From positions 135,932 through 199,931 of the forward strand of contig VXRJ01000019.1 of assembly GCA_009838525.1 (NCBI GenBank): a stretch of DNA of 64,000 nt, read 5' to 3'. The notes under the pieces were generated by a model. The model was not told the origin of the DNA. It saw only the letters and a list, made by a program, of their open reading frames with translations, and did no database searches. Shown in pieces: positions 35,374 to 49,159 of this stretch (its first letter is position 1; each line of letters starts with the position of its first letter). Source of the DNA: Acidobacteriota bacterium. Its GTDB lineage: Bacteria > Acidobacteriota > Vicinamibacteria > Vicinamibacterales > UBA8438. A program made the position numbers and the translations under genes.

Positions 35374-36699
35374 ATGAAGGCGCAGTTTCTCGCCAACCTC
35401 ATCGTCGCCATTGCCGAGTGGCTGGCGAAGCGATCACTCCGCGTCCAGAGACTGCTGAACGTCATCTTCGAGCGGCTCTACGTATCGAAATGGCTGAACC
35501 AACCGCCCGCCGCGCACCCGCGATTCACGCCGGAACAGATGATCGCCCGCACCGACACGTTCAACGCCGCCTCCGACCGCTACTTCGCCGAACACGAGGA
35601 TCTACCCTTCCTGCTCGGCAAGCCCTACACCGACACGGAACACTTCGCCCGCCGGTTGTTCGACATGGGCGTACTCGCCCACTGGCTCCGTCTCGCGCCG
35701 GGCGACGTGGTGATGGAGCTCGGGGCCGGAACCTGCTGGCTGCTCCACTTCCTCAACCGGTACGGCTGTCCGACCATCGCGGTCGACGTGTCCCCTGCCG
35801 CGCTCGAGATGGGACGCGAGCTCTTCCAGCGCGACCCCCTCGTCAACTGGGATCTCGATCCACAGTTCCTGCCCTACGACGGTCACCGGATCCCGCTGCC
35901 GGATGGCCACGTGGATCGGATCATCCTGTACGACGCGTTCCATCACATCCCGAACCAGGAGGAGATCCTCCGGGAGATGGCGCGTGTCCTCAATGACGGC
36001 GGCGTCGTGGCGATGCGAGAGCCGGCCGCCGGGCACAGCCGCACCGAGGAGAGCCGGCGCGAGATGGACACCTGGGACGTGCTGGAGAACGACATCGACG
36101 TCGCGGAGCTGGAACCGCGCGCCCTTGCCTGCGGATTCAGCCGGATGACCGTGGTCCCCATCGACCTGCCGCTGTCGATCGAGGTGCCGGCCTCCCGGCT
36201 GCCCGATTTTCTCGCGGGACGGGAACTGCGCCACTACTGGGCGCTGTTGGCGACCGCGATGCAGTCGTCGACCTACATCGTGCTCTACAAGGGCGAATAC
36301 CAACCCACGACCCGCAGCCCCGACAACCCGCGGGCACGCATCGAGCCGGCGGTGGAAGACGTCCGGGTGACGGCCGGGGAGCCCCTGGAGCTTCGCGTGG
36401 GGCTGACCAACACCGGCGATACGCGCTGGCTGTCGGGTGCGCCCGACCGCCGCGGCGCCACCCAGCTTGGCGCGCAGCTCCACCACGCCGCCGCCCGCGC
36501 CGGCATCGACGCGGATTGGTCCCGCACACCACTGCCCCACGATGTCGCGCCGGGCGGGCAGGTGACGCTGAACCTCGTCCTGCCCGCTATCGAAACGCCC
36601 GGGGAATACCGGATCGTCCTCGACGTCATCGCCGAACACGTCTGCTGGTTCGGCGAGCGCGGGTCGCCGACGGCCGAAGTGCCCCTGACCGTCCTCTGA
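35374..36699 (+). CDS. Class I SAM-dependent methyltransferase with C-terminal Ig-like domain
   Basis: A 441-residue protein from the ATG at 35374. The middle holds a Rossmann methyltransferase: motif I GDVVMELGAGTCWLLHFLNR, then CPTIAVDVSPAALEMG and IILYDAFHHIPNQEEILREM. An amphipathic N-terminal stretch precedes it. The last 110 residues (RVTAGEPLELRVGLTNTGDT, then DVAPGGQVTLNLVLPAIETP) look like an Ig-like/NBR1-type beta-sandwich, as in some polysaccharide-modifying proteins. Substrate unknown; neighbours suggest a glycan or cell-surface molecule. Confidence 0.75.
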   Translation: MKAQFLANLIVAIAEWLAKRSLRVQRLLNVIFERLYVSKWLNQPPAAHPRFTPEQMIARTDTFNAASDRYFAEHEDLPFLLGKPYTDTEHFARRLFDMGVLAHWLRLAPGDVVMELGAGTCWLLHFLNRYGCPTIAVDVSPAALEMGRELFQRDPLVNWDLDPQFLPYDGHRIPLPDGHVDRIILYDAFHHIPNQEEILREMARVLNDGGVVAMREPAAGHSRTEESRREMDTWDVLENDIDVAELEPRALACGFSRMTVVPIDLPLSIEVPASRLPDFLAGRELRHYWALLATAMQSSTYIVLYKGEYQPTTRSPDNPRARIEPAVEDVRVTAGEPLELRVGLTNTGDTRWLSGAPDRRGATQLGAQLHHAAARAGIDADWSRTPLPHDVAPGGQVTLNLVLPAIETPGEYRIVLDVIAEHVCWFGERGSPTAEVPLTVL

Positions 36700-36733
36700 C
36701 CCGGGCGACACGCGGGGCGCCACCCGCGACGGC

Positions 36734-38038
36734 CTACACGACGCGCGCCAGGCGATCGGCGAGGTGACGCAGCCGGTAGGCGCCGTCCTCGGGGTTGTGG
36801 TAGCCGACCGCCCGTTCACCCGGCGTGAGGTCGGCCGCGTCCTTCATCGGCTCGAACTGGTGGCCCTCATGCCATTCGTTGAACGAGCACAGGAACACCA
36901 GGAGGAAACCCTGTCCGGCGTCCGTGAGCCAGGGATCGGTCTGTAGTTCCAGCGCCCAGACGAGCGTCTCGTCGATCTGCCGCGTCGCGATACGCGCCGC
37001 CCGCTCCCTCTCGTCGGGACGCGACCAGTCGATGGGCTCCCCCCGCGGCACCGGCAGGAACGACAGGGGTTCGTAGCAGGGATCGGCCGGGTTCCGCTGT
37101 TCGATCGCGTCCTTTCCGGGATTGACGCCGAAGGACACCGAAAGTCCGTGCCGGCGCGCGTCCCGCGCCATGCGGTACCACTTCCCGTGGTCGACGAAAG
37201 CTCCATAGGGCGCCATGCCGTCGAAGCCGGCCGGCTCCACGTCTCTCGCTATCCAGTGATCGGACAGCAGGGTCAGGACCGGGAAGTCTGCGGCCAGCGT
37301 CGTGCGCGCCTGGTCGGTTGACCGCCGCCAGACGTCCGGCGGGACATGATCGCGAACCTCCACCATCTGGCCGAGGCAATCGATCCCGTGACGCGGCACG
37401 AGGGTGTGAAAGCCCTTGAACACCGGACCGCTGCGGCCATCGTCGCGCTCGTTGAAATAGAAGCAGTCCCAGCGGCGCCGCTCGCCGAATTCCCGCAGGA
37501 GGTACAGGATGTCGTCCGTCAGGCGCTCTCCCCGCCGCGGGCTGTACGGCTCGAGATGGAACATCACCTGGATGTCGTGCGCCGCCATGACGTCCATCAG
37601 CCGGTGGACGGCGCGGTCCGTGTAGCTGTCGCGGCCCCACCAACTGCTGTTGATGACACCGACCCCCGCCTCGGCGATCCAGCGCGCGTGCTGTTCCAGC
37701 ACCGCCGTCGACGTCGAGTCGTACGCCCCGAGCCGCGGCACGGTGGTCGCGGCCAGGTCGTCGGGCGGACGCCGGTCCCACTGATCCCAGTGAAAGACCG
37801 GGTCCATGCCGTACCAGGGGTAGTACTCGAAGACGAAATGGCGCCGCGGATCCCGAAAGCGCCCATGCAGGCGTGACCGCAGCCTGGCCCACGGATAGGT
37901 GTCGCCAAACCCCGCACCGAGCTGCCCCGGCGCGGCGCCCGCGAACCGCGGTTGGCCCGACAAGGCCAGCGCGCCGCCGGCAACGCCTCGGGCGATGCGG
38001 CTTACGAAGGCCCGGCGCGACGATGCGGACTTCGGCAG
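36734..38038 (-). CDS. GH99/GH71-like (WbsX-type) protein, probably exported by Tat
   Basis: Related by eye to GH99-like proteins: FVFEYYPWYGMDPVFHWDQW near the start, an EAGVGVINSSWWGRDSYTDR segment, and the C-terminal FLCSFNEWHEGHQFEPMKD. The usual start codons give only the TTG at 37963. Reading the same frame upstream to a CTG at 38038 adds 25 residues forming a twin-arginine signal (SSRRAFVSRIARG, then a hydrophobic AGGALALSG). A stop codon lies just before that CTG. Length would be 434 residues. The gene begins 10 bp after nifJ ends on the same strand. Substrate is unknown; endo-mannosidase-type activity is only a guess. Confidence 0.7.
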   Translation of the reverse strand: MPKSASSRRAFVSRIARGVAGGALALSGQPRFAGAAPGQLGAGFGDTYPWARLRSRLHGRFRDPRRHFVFEYYPWYGMDPVFHWDQWDRRPPDDLAATTVPRLGAYDSTSTAVLEQHARWIAEAGVGVINSSWWGRDSYTDRAVHRLMDVMAAHDIQVMFHLEPYSPRRGERLTDDILYLLREFGERRRWDCFYFNERDDGRSGPVFKGFHTLVPRHGIDCLGQMVEVRDHVPPDVWRRSTDQARTTLAADFPVLTLLSDHWIARDVEPAGFDGMAPYGAFVDHGKWYRMARDARRHGLSVSFGVNPGKDAIEQRNPADPCYEPLSFLPVPRGEPIDWSRPDERERAARIATRQIDETLVWALELQTDPWLTDAGQGFLLVFLCSFNEWHEGHQFEPMKDAADLTPGERAVGYHNPEDGAYRLRHLADRLARVV

Positions 38039-38048
38039 CGTTAGCTAG

Positions 38049-42761
<4,713 letters not shown>

Positions 42762-42863
42762 AACGTCTTCTCCAGATATCGCGATGCCGCCAGCCGATGG
42801 CGGCCGCCCAAATCCGTTCCGGGGGCCGGCGTCAAGAGCGCACACCAACCCACAGTCCTCCGC

Positions 42864-42892
42864 ATTGTAGTCCTGTCAAGACCTCGCGGCAA
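42864..42892 (-). promoter_or_regulatory. Probable promoter of nifJ
   Basis: On the minus strand TTGCCG (42887-42892, 4/6) and TACAAT (42864-42869, 5/6) are separated by the ideal 17 bases. They lie about 100 bases before the nifJ ATG, in the 204-base divergent gap shared with the AAA+ gene. A perfect TTGACA at 42874-42879 lies inside the spacer but has no -10 at the right distance. Confidence 0.5.
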
Positions 42893-42965
42893 CGTTCGCG
42901 GCCCTCTCTCGCCGCTGCTGGATTTCACCACGGGTGGCCGACAGCCGGGCTGCTAAGATCGATCC

Positions 42966-44522
42966 ATGCGGCCCACCACGCTAGGCGCGCTGCGCGAAGC
43001 CGTCGACGCAGGCAAGATCCGCCGGCGCTCCGTGCGGCGCGAACTCCGCGAAAACCTGATAGCCCGCCTCCGCAGCGGCGCCCCCCTTTTTCCGGGCATC
43101 GTCGGCTTCGACGAAACCGTCGTTCCCCAGGTGGTGAATGCCCTGCTGGCGCAGCACGACTTCGTGATGCTGGGTCTGCGCGGTCAGGCGAAGACGCGGC
43201 TCATCCGCGGGCTCATGGACCTGCTCGACGAAGCGATCCCGGTTATAGCCGGCTCCGACATCAACGACGACCCGCTCGCCCCGATCTCTGCCGCCAGCCG
43301 CGAGCGGGTGCGGGTCGAGGGGGACGAGCTGCCGGTCGCCTGGCTCGACCGGTCGCTCCGCTATGTGGAGAAACTGGCCACCCCCGACGTGACGATCGCC
43401 GACATGATCGGCGACATCGATCCGATCAAGGCGGCGCGCGCCGGCCGGCACCTCTCCGACGAGCTGACCGTCCACTACGGCCTCGTGCCGCGGGCGAACC
43501 GCTGCATCTTCGCCATCAACGAGCTGCCCGACCTTGCCGGCAAGATTCAGGTGGGCCTGTTCAACATCCTTCAGGAAGGCGACGTGCAGATCCGGGGCTA
43601 CCCGGTCCGCCTCCACCTCGACGTGATGATGGCGTTCACCGCCAACCCCGAGGACTACACCGCCCGCGGCAAGATCGTCACCCCGCTCAAGGACCGCATC
43701 GGCTCCGAGATCCGGACCCACTACCCGAGGACGCGGGAGGAGGCGGTCGCCATCACCCGGCAGGAAGCGTGGGTCGCGCGCGACGGGGACGGCGCTCCCG
43801 GCGACGTCAACGTCCCGCCCTACGTGCGCGAAGTGATCGAGGAACTGGCGTTTCAGGCGCGATCCAACAAGCGGATCGACGGCCGCTCCGGCGTCAGTCA
43901 GCGGATGCCCATCAGTTGCCTGGAGAACGTCGTGTCGAACGCGGAGCGGCGGGCCCTCGCGGCGGGCGAATCGCCGACCGCGCGCGTCACCGACGTCTAC
44001 GCCGCCCTCCCGTCGATGACCGGGAAGTTCGAGCTGGAGTACGAGGGTGAGCTGCGGGGCGCCGACGCGGTGGCGCACGAACTGATCCACGGGGCCATCG
44101 CCGCGGTCTTCGACGGCTGGTTCGACGGCGTCGACACCACCCAGGTGGTCGAGTGGTTCGACATGGGGGGCACGCTGCAGGAAAGCGATACCACCGCGTC
44201 GACCGCGATGCTGAAGGACGTCTCGCAGATCCACGGCCTGATGGAGTTGGCCAGCCACGCCGGCGCCGCGCCCGGAGACCCGGAGCCGGACGTCGCCGCC
44301 GCCATCGATTTCATCCTCGAGGGACTCTGCGCCGTCCGCCGGATCAGCCGGAGCGAGGGCGGCGGCTACGAGGGCCTTCCCCGCTCCGAGCGGCCCGAGC
44401 GCATGCACCGCGAGCCGGCCCTCGACCGCCCCGAATCGTCGTTCGATACGCCCGAGAAGTCACGGCGCGGCGGCCGGCGATCCGGCCGCAACAAGAACAA
44501 GAAGAAGCAGTACTACAACTGA
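42966..44522 (+). CDS. AAA+ ATPase, magnesium chelatase ChlI/MoxR-like
   Basis: A 518-residue chelatase-type AAA+ ATPase. FPGIVGFDETVVPQVVNALL is the entry of the domain, GLRGQAKTRLIRGLMDL is an unusual Walker A with Gln-Ala in place of the usual Lys-Gly spacing, and RCIFAINELPDLAGKIQVGL is the Walker B region with NE rather than DE. ARGKIVTPLKDRIGSEIRTH is the sensor region. The last 40 residues are Arg/Lys/Asn-rich. It is followed 1 bp later by a VWA protein, the classical MoxR-VWA arrangement for metal insertion or complex remodelling. Target unknown. Confidence 0.85.
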   Translation: MRPTTLGALREAVDAGKIRRRSVRRELRENLIARLRSGAPLFPGIVGFDETVVPQVVNALLAQHDFVMLGLRGQAKTRLIRGLMDLLDEAIPVIAGSDINDDPLAPISAASRERVRVEGDELPVAWLDRSLRYVEKLATPDVTIADMIGDIDPIKAARAGRHLSDELTVHYGLVPRANRCIFAINELPDLAGKIQVGLFNILQEGDVQIRGYPVRLHLDVMMAFTANPEDYTARGKIVTPLKDRIGSEIRTHYPRTREEAVAITRQEAWVARDGDGAPGDVNVPPYVREVIEELAFQARSNKRIDGRSGVSQRMPISCLENVVSNAERRALAAGESPTARVTDVYAALPSMTGKFELEYEGELRGADAVAHELIHGAIAAVFDGWFDGVDTTQVVEWFDMGGTLQESDTTASTAMLKDVSQIHGLMELASHAGAAPGDPEPDVAAAIDFILEGLCAVRRISRSEGGGYEGLPRSERPERMHREPALDRPESSFDTPEKSRRGGRRSGRNKNKKKQYYN

Positions 44523-44523
44523 A

Positions 44524-45867
44524 GTGCGGTACCGGTACACGCGCTACACCGGCGATCCGTTCGGCGCCATCGACATCGACGAGCTGGTGTCGAAACTGTC
44601 GAGGCTGCTCCTGTCGAGCGGGTTCGACTCGCCCTACGGCCCGCACGATCCGTACGGCGAGGATCGCGACGACCGAACTGTGCAGTCGCTCCACGACGCC
44701 ATCCTCGACGCCCTGCTCCGCGACGGGTTGCTCTCGGACGAAGCGGTCGAGCGGCTGCTGGGGGATCCGGCCGACGCCGATCAGGCGGAGGGGCGCTCGC
44801 AACTGGAAGCCCTCGTGGAGGAGTTGATCCGCCAGATGGCGGCCCAGGGCTACATCACGCTGGACTCGGACGCCGAGAGGACCGAGGCGCCCGGCGCCGG
44901 CGGCGGGCTCGGCCCCGACCAGGACCCGGGGCAGGCGCGCTTCGAGGTAACCGACAAGAGCCTCGACTTTCTCGGCTACCGGGCCCTCCGCGACCTGCTC
45001 GGCTCGACCGGCCGGGCCAGCGTCGGCCGGCACGACACCCGCGAGATGGCCACCGGGGTCGAAGCCGGCGGCGCGTCCAAGCAGTACGAGTTCGGAGACA
45101 CGCTGAACCTCGACGCCAGCGGCACGATACTGAATGCCGTCCAGCGGACCGCGACACCCGCGGGGTCGGCCGCCGGTGCGTCCGGGGCCGGGTCCAGGTC
45201 CGGCGCGCCCACGGGCGCGGCCGGCGATCCCGCGATCGACGTGCGCTACGAAGACCTTATGGTCTCGCAGGGCGAGTACCAGAGCTCGTGCGCTACCGTC
45301 CTGATGCTCGACTGCAGCCACTCGATGATCCTGTACGGCGAGGACCGCTTCACCCCTGCCAAGCAGGTGGCCCTGGCCCTGTCGCACCTCATCCGGAGCC
45401 AGTTCCCGGGCGATGCCCTCAACGCCGTTTTGTTCCACGACTCCGCCGAGGAGATCCCGGTCAAGCAGCTCGCACGCGTCCGGGTCGGGCCCTACTACAC
45501 CAACACGCGCGAGGGGCTCCGCCTCGCCCGGCGCCTGCTGGAACGGCAGCGGAAGGACATGCGGCAGATCGTGATGATCACCGACGGCAAGCCCTCCGCC
45601 CTGACCCAGGAGAATGGCCGCATCTACCGGAACGCCTTCGGTCTCGACCCGATGATCATCCGCGAGACGTTCGCCGAGGTGGCCAACTGCCGGCGCGCCG
45701 GCATCATGATCAACACGTTCATGCTGGCCCGCGACTACGACCTGGTCAGTTTCGTCCGGCGCGTCGCCGCCATCTGCCGTGGCAAGGCCTACTTCACGAC
45801 GCCCTACACCCTGGGCCGCTACGTGCTGATGGACTACATGGACCGGAAGACGAAGACGGTACATTGA
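44524..45867 (+). CDS. von Willebrand factor A domain protein, partner of the AAA+ ATPase
   Basis: 447 residues from a GTG 1 bp after the ATPase stop. The N-terminal half is helical and acidic ([21 protein letters not shown]), with a Gly/Ala/Ser-rich linker at about 210-235. The C-terminal half is a VWA domain with a MIDAS (DCSHSM, D-x-S-x-S), a later [10 protein letters not shown] aspartate and the closing [17 protein letters not shown] proteins of this type act as the substrate-adaptor to MoxR/ChlI-like ATPases. Tight spacing makes the two a functional unit. Confidence 0.85.
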   Translation: MRYRYTRYTGDPFGAIDIDELVSKLSRLLLSSGFDSPYGPHDPYGEDRDDRTVQSLHDAILDALLRDGLLSDEAVERLLGDPADADQAEGRSQLEALVEELIRQMAAQGYITLDSDAERTEAPGAGGGLGPDQDPGQARFEVTDKSLDFLGYRALRDLLGSTGRASVGRHDTREMATGVEAGGASKQYEFGDTLNLDASGTILNAVQRTATPAGSAAGASGAGSRSGAPTGAAGDPAIDVRYEDLMVSQGEYQSSCATVLMLDCSHSMILYGEDRFTPAKQVALALSHLIRSQFPGDALNAVLFHDSAEEIPVKQLARVRVGPYYTNTREGLRLARRLLERQRKDMRQIVMITDGKPSALTQENGRIYRNAFGLDPMIIRETFAEVANCRRAGIMINTFMLARDYDLVSFVRRVAAICRGKAYFTTPYTLGRYVLMDYMDRKTKTVH

Positions 45868-45885
45868 CAGGAGCGCCAGACCACC

Positions 45886-46533
45886 GTGCCGAGTTCCCCG
45901 CGCCCCTCCCGCATCCCGATCTTCCCGCTCCCGAACGTGGTGCTGTTCCCCCGCGTCTTCCTGCCGCTGCATATCTTCGAGCCCCGCTACCGCGAAATGG
46001 TGGCCCACGCCCTCGACGGCGATCGCGTCATCGGGATGGTGCTGCTCCGCGACGGCTGGCAGCAGCATCCGGATCCGAATCCGCCGGTCTTTCCGGTCGG
46101 TTGCGCCGGCCGAATCACCCACGTGGAGACGCTTCCCGAGGGCCGCTACAACATCGTCCTGCGGGGCGTGGAGCGCTTCCGCGTGGTCGACGAGGACCAC
46201 TCGCGGAACTACCGGATCGCCACCATCGAGCCGTTCGCCGACGCCGCGGCAGCCGACCCGGAACGCCTGCACGACGGCCGCCAGCGCCTCGAGGCGCTTC
46301 TCGTACGCCAGTCGAACCAGAACGCCCACACCGCGGCTCCCCGTATTCCGCGTGAGATGGCCGACGCCGAACTGGTGAACGCCCTTTCCCAGTACCTGGA
46401 GCTGACGCCCATCGAGAAGCAGGCGCTGCTCGAATGCGCCACTCCGTGCGACCGTTGCGCCGCGTTGATCGATCTGCTGGAAATGCGGCTGCTGGGCGGC
46501 GGCGCCTCCGGTCCACCCTGCGGCGTCCAATAG
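45886..46533 (+). CDS. LON substrate-binding (N-terminal) domain protein
   Basis: A 215-residue stand-alone Lon N-terminal domain without ATPase or protease parts. The start IPIFPLPNVVLFPRVFLPLHIFEPRYREMV is split across residues 10-38 and is diagnostic, followed by the GRITHVETLPEGRYNIVLRG strand pair. The helical half ends with LELTPIEKQALLECATPCDRC, and two CxxC-like cysteines (CATPC, C) are visible. Start GTG at 45886, 18 bp after the VWA gene, so probably the same operon. Role unknown; such proteins are thought to bind unfolded clients. Confidence 0.85.
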   Translation: MPSSPRPSRIPIFPLPNVVLFPRVFLPLHIFEPRYREMVAHALDGDRVIGMVLLRDGWQQHPDPNPPVFPVGCAGRITHVETLPEGRYNIVLRGVERFRVVDEDHSRNYRIATIEPFADAAAADPERLHDGRQRLEALLVRQSNQNAHTAAPRIPREMADAELVNALSQYLELTPIEKQALLECATPCDRCAALIDLLEMRLLGGGASGPPCGVQ

Positions 46534-46653
46534 CGGCCCGCCAGCAGCTGCCCGCCCCGGCGGGTCGCGGCCGCCGTCAGACTCCCGGACCACCGGTCCC
46601 GGCCGGGAACATTCCGGGGCGTGGGCCGGTATACTCCCGTAGGGGCTACCCGG

Positions 46654-47631
46654 ATGAGCAGGGGAACGCGTTATGTCGTCTTCGGCGGAGGCGGCCTCGT
46701 CGTGGCCGGTCTGGCCGTCGGCCTTGTCGCCTGGCTCGGCGGCGGCCTGCCCGCCCTGGCCCAGGGCCACCCCGACGAACTCCGGTATCTCCCGGCCGAC
46801 GCGGCCATCATCTCGTTCGCCAATGTCCGCGACGTGATGAACTCCGACCTGCGCTCGCGGCTGCGGGAACGTGAACCCGACGACGGCGGGGTGGCCGCCC
46901 TCGAAGACTGGTCCGGCATCGATCTCGACACGGACATCGATCGCGTCGCCGCGGCGCTCGTCCCCAGCGGGCGGGACGGCACGGACGGAATAATCGTCCT
47001 CGTGGGACGCTTCGACGCCGACCGCATCGAATCGATCGCCATCGCCCGGGGCGGGATCTCGATCGACCACGCCGGCCGCCCGTTGATCCTCCTGGAGACC
47101 GACCGGGACAATCCCGTCGGCGAGGACGCGGCCCTGGCGTTCATCGAGCCCGGCGTGGTCGCAATCGGGTCGGAAACGCTCGTGCGCCAGGCGCTCGACG
47201 AGGAAGCCGGAGCGGATACGAACCCGCGCCTGATGGGGCTTCTGGAGCACGTCGACGAGGGGAGCACGGCCTGGACCGTCGGAAGCATCGACGACCTGCA
47301 GGACGCCGCGGTCGTGCCCGAGCAACTGGCATCGCAGATGTCACAGGTTTCGGCGTTCGCCCTCGGCGGCCAGGTGAACGGCGGCGTCCGCGGGCGGCTC
47401 ACCGCGGAGGCGACGGACGAGGAGACGGGTCGCAACCTCCGCGACCTGGTACAGGGGTTCCTGGCCCTCGGACGGTTGCAGGCGGCGGAACGCCCCGAGC
47501 TGGCCACCCTCCTGAACGCGCTCCAGCTCAGCGGCGACGGTGCGAACGTGATGTTGTCGTTCGATCTCCCGGCCGACGCCCTCCTCGACTTGCTCCCCGG
47601 CCAGGACGCCCCCGCCCCCGGCGCTCCGTGA
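46654..47631 (+). CDS. Membrane-anchored hypothetical protein
   Basis: 325 residues from the ATG at 46654. One N-terminal membrane segment (YVVFGGGGLVVAGLAVGLVAW) anchors a large exported domain that begins HPDELRYLPADAAIISFANV, a pattern resembling DUF3352-type proteins. The rest alternates acidic helices and strands (IESIAIARGGISIDHAGRPL, EPGVVAIGSETLVRQALDEE). No cysteines and no catalytic motif are evident. A TATACT at about 46630 could be its -10 box. Function unknown. Confidence 0.65.
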   Translation: MSRGTRYVVFGGGGLVVAGLAVGLVAWLGGGLPALAQGHPDELRYLPADAAIISFANVRDVMNSDLRSRLREREPDDGGVAALEDWSGIDLDTDIDRVAAALVPSGRDGTDGIIVLVGRFDADRIESIAIARGGISIDHAGRPLILLETDRDNPVGEDAALAFIEPGVVAIGSETLVRQALDEEAGADTNPRLMGLLEHVDEGSTAWTVGSIDDLQDAAVVPEQLASQMSQVSAFALGGQVNGGVRGRLTAEATDEETGRNLRDLVQGFLALGRLQAAERPELATLLNALQLSGDGANVMLSFDLPADALLDLLPGQDAPAPGAP

Positions 47632-47657
47632 CCGTGTTTTCGGGCCGACCGTAATCG

Positions 47658-48506
47658 ATGACAGTTAACACGATAGGCATTGCGGGGTGCGGTCTGATGG
47701 GCTCGGGGATAGCCCAGGTTTCCGCGCAGGCGGGCTACCGGACCATCGTTCGCGAGATAGACGACGCGACCGCGGAGGCGGGCCGGGCCCGTATCGACCG
47801 GTTCCTGTCCGCGGGCGTCGAGCGCGGCAAGGTAACGCCGGAACAGCGCGACGCCACCCTCGGCAACCTGACCGTCACCAGCCGCGTGGAGGATCTGGCG
47901 GGCTGCGATCTCGTCATCGAGGCGATCGTCGAACAGATCGACGTCAAGCGCGACCTCTTCAACGCCCTCGAGCCGCTCGTCGGACCGGACACCGTCTTCG
48001 CCAGCAACACGTCGTCGCTCTGCATCACCGAGCTCGCCTCGGCGACGGGGCGGCCCGACCGCTTCGTCGGCATTCACTTCTTCAGTCCGGTGCCGATCAT
48101 GAAGCTGGTGGAAGTCATCCGGGGCATCGAGACCAGCGACGCCACCTACGAGGCGGCGATGGCGTTCGGCCGGAGCGTCGGCAAGGACCCGGTCACCGCG
48201 CCGGACCGGCCGGGGTTCATCGCGAACCGCCTGCTGATCCCGTACCTGCTCGACGCGATCCGCGCCTACGAGTCGGGAGCGGGATCGCTCGAAGACATCG
48301 ACAAGACGATGACGCTGGGAATGGGTCACCCGATGGGGCCGTTCACGCTGCTCGACTTCGTCGGTCTCGACACGACCTACTACATCGCCGGCATCATGTA
48401 CGAGGAGTTCCGCGAGGAACGGTTCGCGCCGCCGCCGCTGCTCAAACGGATGGTGCTCGCGGGCCGCCACGGGCGCAAGACCGGCCGGGGGTTCTACACC
48501 TACTGA
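47658..48506 (+). CDS. 3-hydroxyacyl-CoA (3-hydroxybutyryl-CoA) dehydrogenase
   Basis: NAD-dependent dehydrogenase of 282 residues, the size of stand-alone Hbd/PaaH enzymes. The Rossmann motif IGIAGCGLMGSGIAQVSAQAG opens the protein. The catalytic His and Glu lie in VGIHFFSPVPIMKLVEVIRG. The C-terminal dimerisation domain (TMTLGMGHPMGPFTLLDFVG) is complete. It could work in fatty acid or butyryl-CoA oxidation together with EtfAB. Its stop overlaps the folE start (TGATG). Confidence 0.93.
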   Translation: MTVNTIGIAGCGLMGSGIAQVSAQAGYRTIVREIDDATAEAGRARIDRFLSAGVERGKVTPEQRDATLGNLTVTSRVEDLAGCDLVIEAIVEQIDVKRDLFNALEPLVGPDTVFASNTSSLCITELASATGRPDRFVGIHFFSPVPIMKLVEVIRGIETSDATYEAAMAFGRSVGKDPVTAPDRPGFIANRLLIPYLLDAIRAYESGAGSLEDIDKTMTLGMGHPMGPFTLLDFVGLDTTYYIAGIMYEEFREERFAPPPLLKRMVLAGRHGRKTGRGFYTY

Positions 48507-49159
48507 TGTCCGCCGCGATGAACGAAGAACGGGTCCGCGCCGCGGTCGAGATACTCCTAGCCGAGATCGGCGAAGACTCGACGCGCGAGGGACTCGTCCG
48601 CACCCCGCAACGGGTGGCCGACGCGTTGAAGTTCCTCACCAGCGGCTACGATCAGGATGTCGACGACGTCCTGAACGACGCCCTCTTCACGGTCGACTGC
48701 AACGAGATGGTCATCGTTCGCGACATCGACTTCTACAGCCTGTGCGAGCACCACCTGCTGCCCTTCTTCGGGAAGTGCCATATCGCCTACTTGCCGCGCG
48801 ACCGCGTGGTGGGCCTGAGCAAGATCCCCCGGCTGGTCGATGTCTTCGCCCGGCGGCTGCAGATTCAGGAACGGATGACGAACCAGATCGCGCACGTGCT
48901 GCTCGACAAGCTGAACCCGCTCGGGGTCGGCATCGTGGTGGAAGCGACGCACCTCTGCGTGGAGATGCGGGGCGTGCAGAAACAGCGTTCGTTCGCGCTG
49001 ACGAGCGCGATGCTGGGATCGTTCCGGAGCGACGCGCGGACGCGCATGGAATTTCTCGAGCTGCTGAAACTGCAGGGAGACCTGCACGCGCGGCTCGATC
49101 CGTCGGCCGGCATGCACGCGGCGGCCGCCGCGCCAAACCCGGGAGCCCGACACGAATGA
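48506..49159 (+). CDS. folE: GTP cyclohydrolase I
   Basis: Converts GTP to dihydroneopterin triphosphate for folate synthesis. It is 217 residues. The zinc and active-site stretch YSLCEHHLLPFFGKCHIAYL, GLSKIPRLVDVFARRLQIQE and the final TSAMLGSFRSDARTRMEFL are hallmarks of FolE type IA. The start ATG at 48506 overlaps the dehydrogenase stop, and its own stop overlaps the next gene's ATG. The last 20 residues are Ala/Gly-rich and extend past the usual end. Confidence 0.96.
   Translation: MSAAMNEERVRAAVEILLAEIGEDSTREGLVRTPQRVADALKFLTSGYDQDVDDVLNDALFTVDCNEMVIVRDIDFYSLCEHHLLPFFGKCHIAYLPRDRVVGLSKIPRLVDVFARRLQIQERMTNQIAHVLLDKLNPLGVGIVVEATHLCVEMRGVQKQRSFALTSAMLGSFRSDARTRMEFLELLKLQGDLHARLDPSAGMHAAAAAPNPGARHE

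Noticed and set aside
42874-42879. Perfect TTGACA as -35 box for nifJ
   Set aside because: The only good -10 (TACAAT) is 4 bases away, and nothing -10-like lies 16-18 bases downstream. A pair with TTGCCG fits the spacing better.
44344-47325. 993-codon minus-strand frame
   Set aside because: It is antisense to the AAA+, VWA, Lon-domain and membrane protein genes, all of which have recognisable motifs; the antisense product has none.
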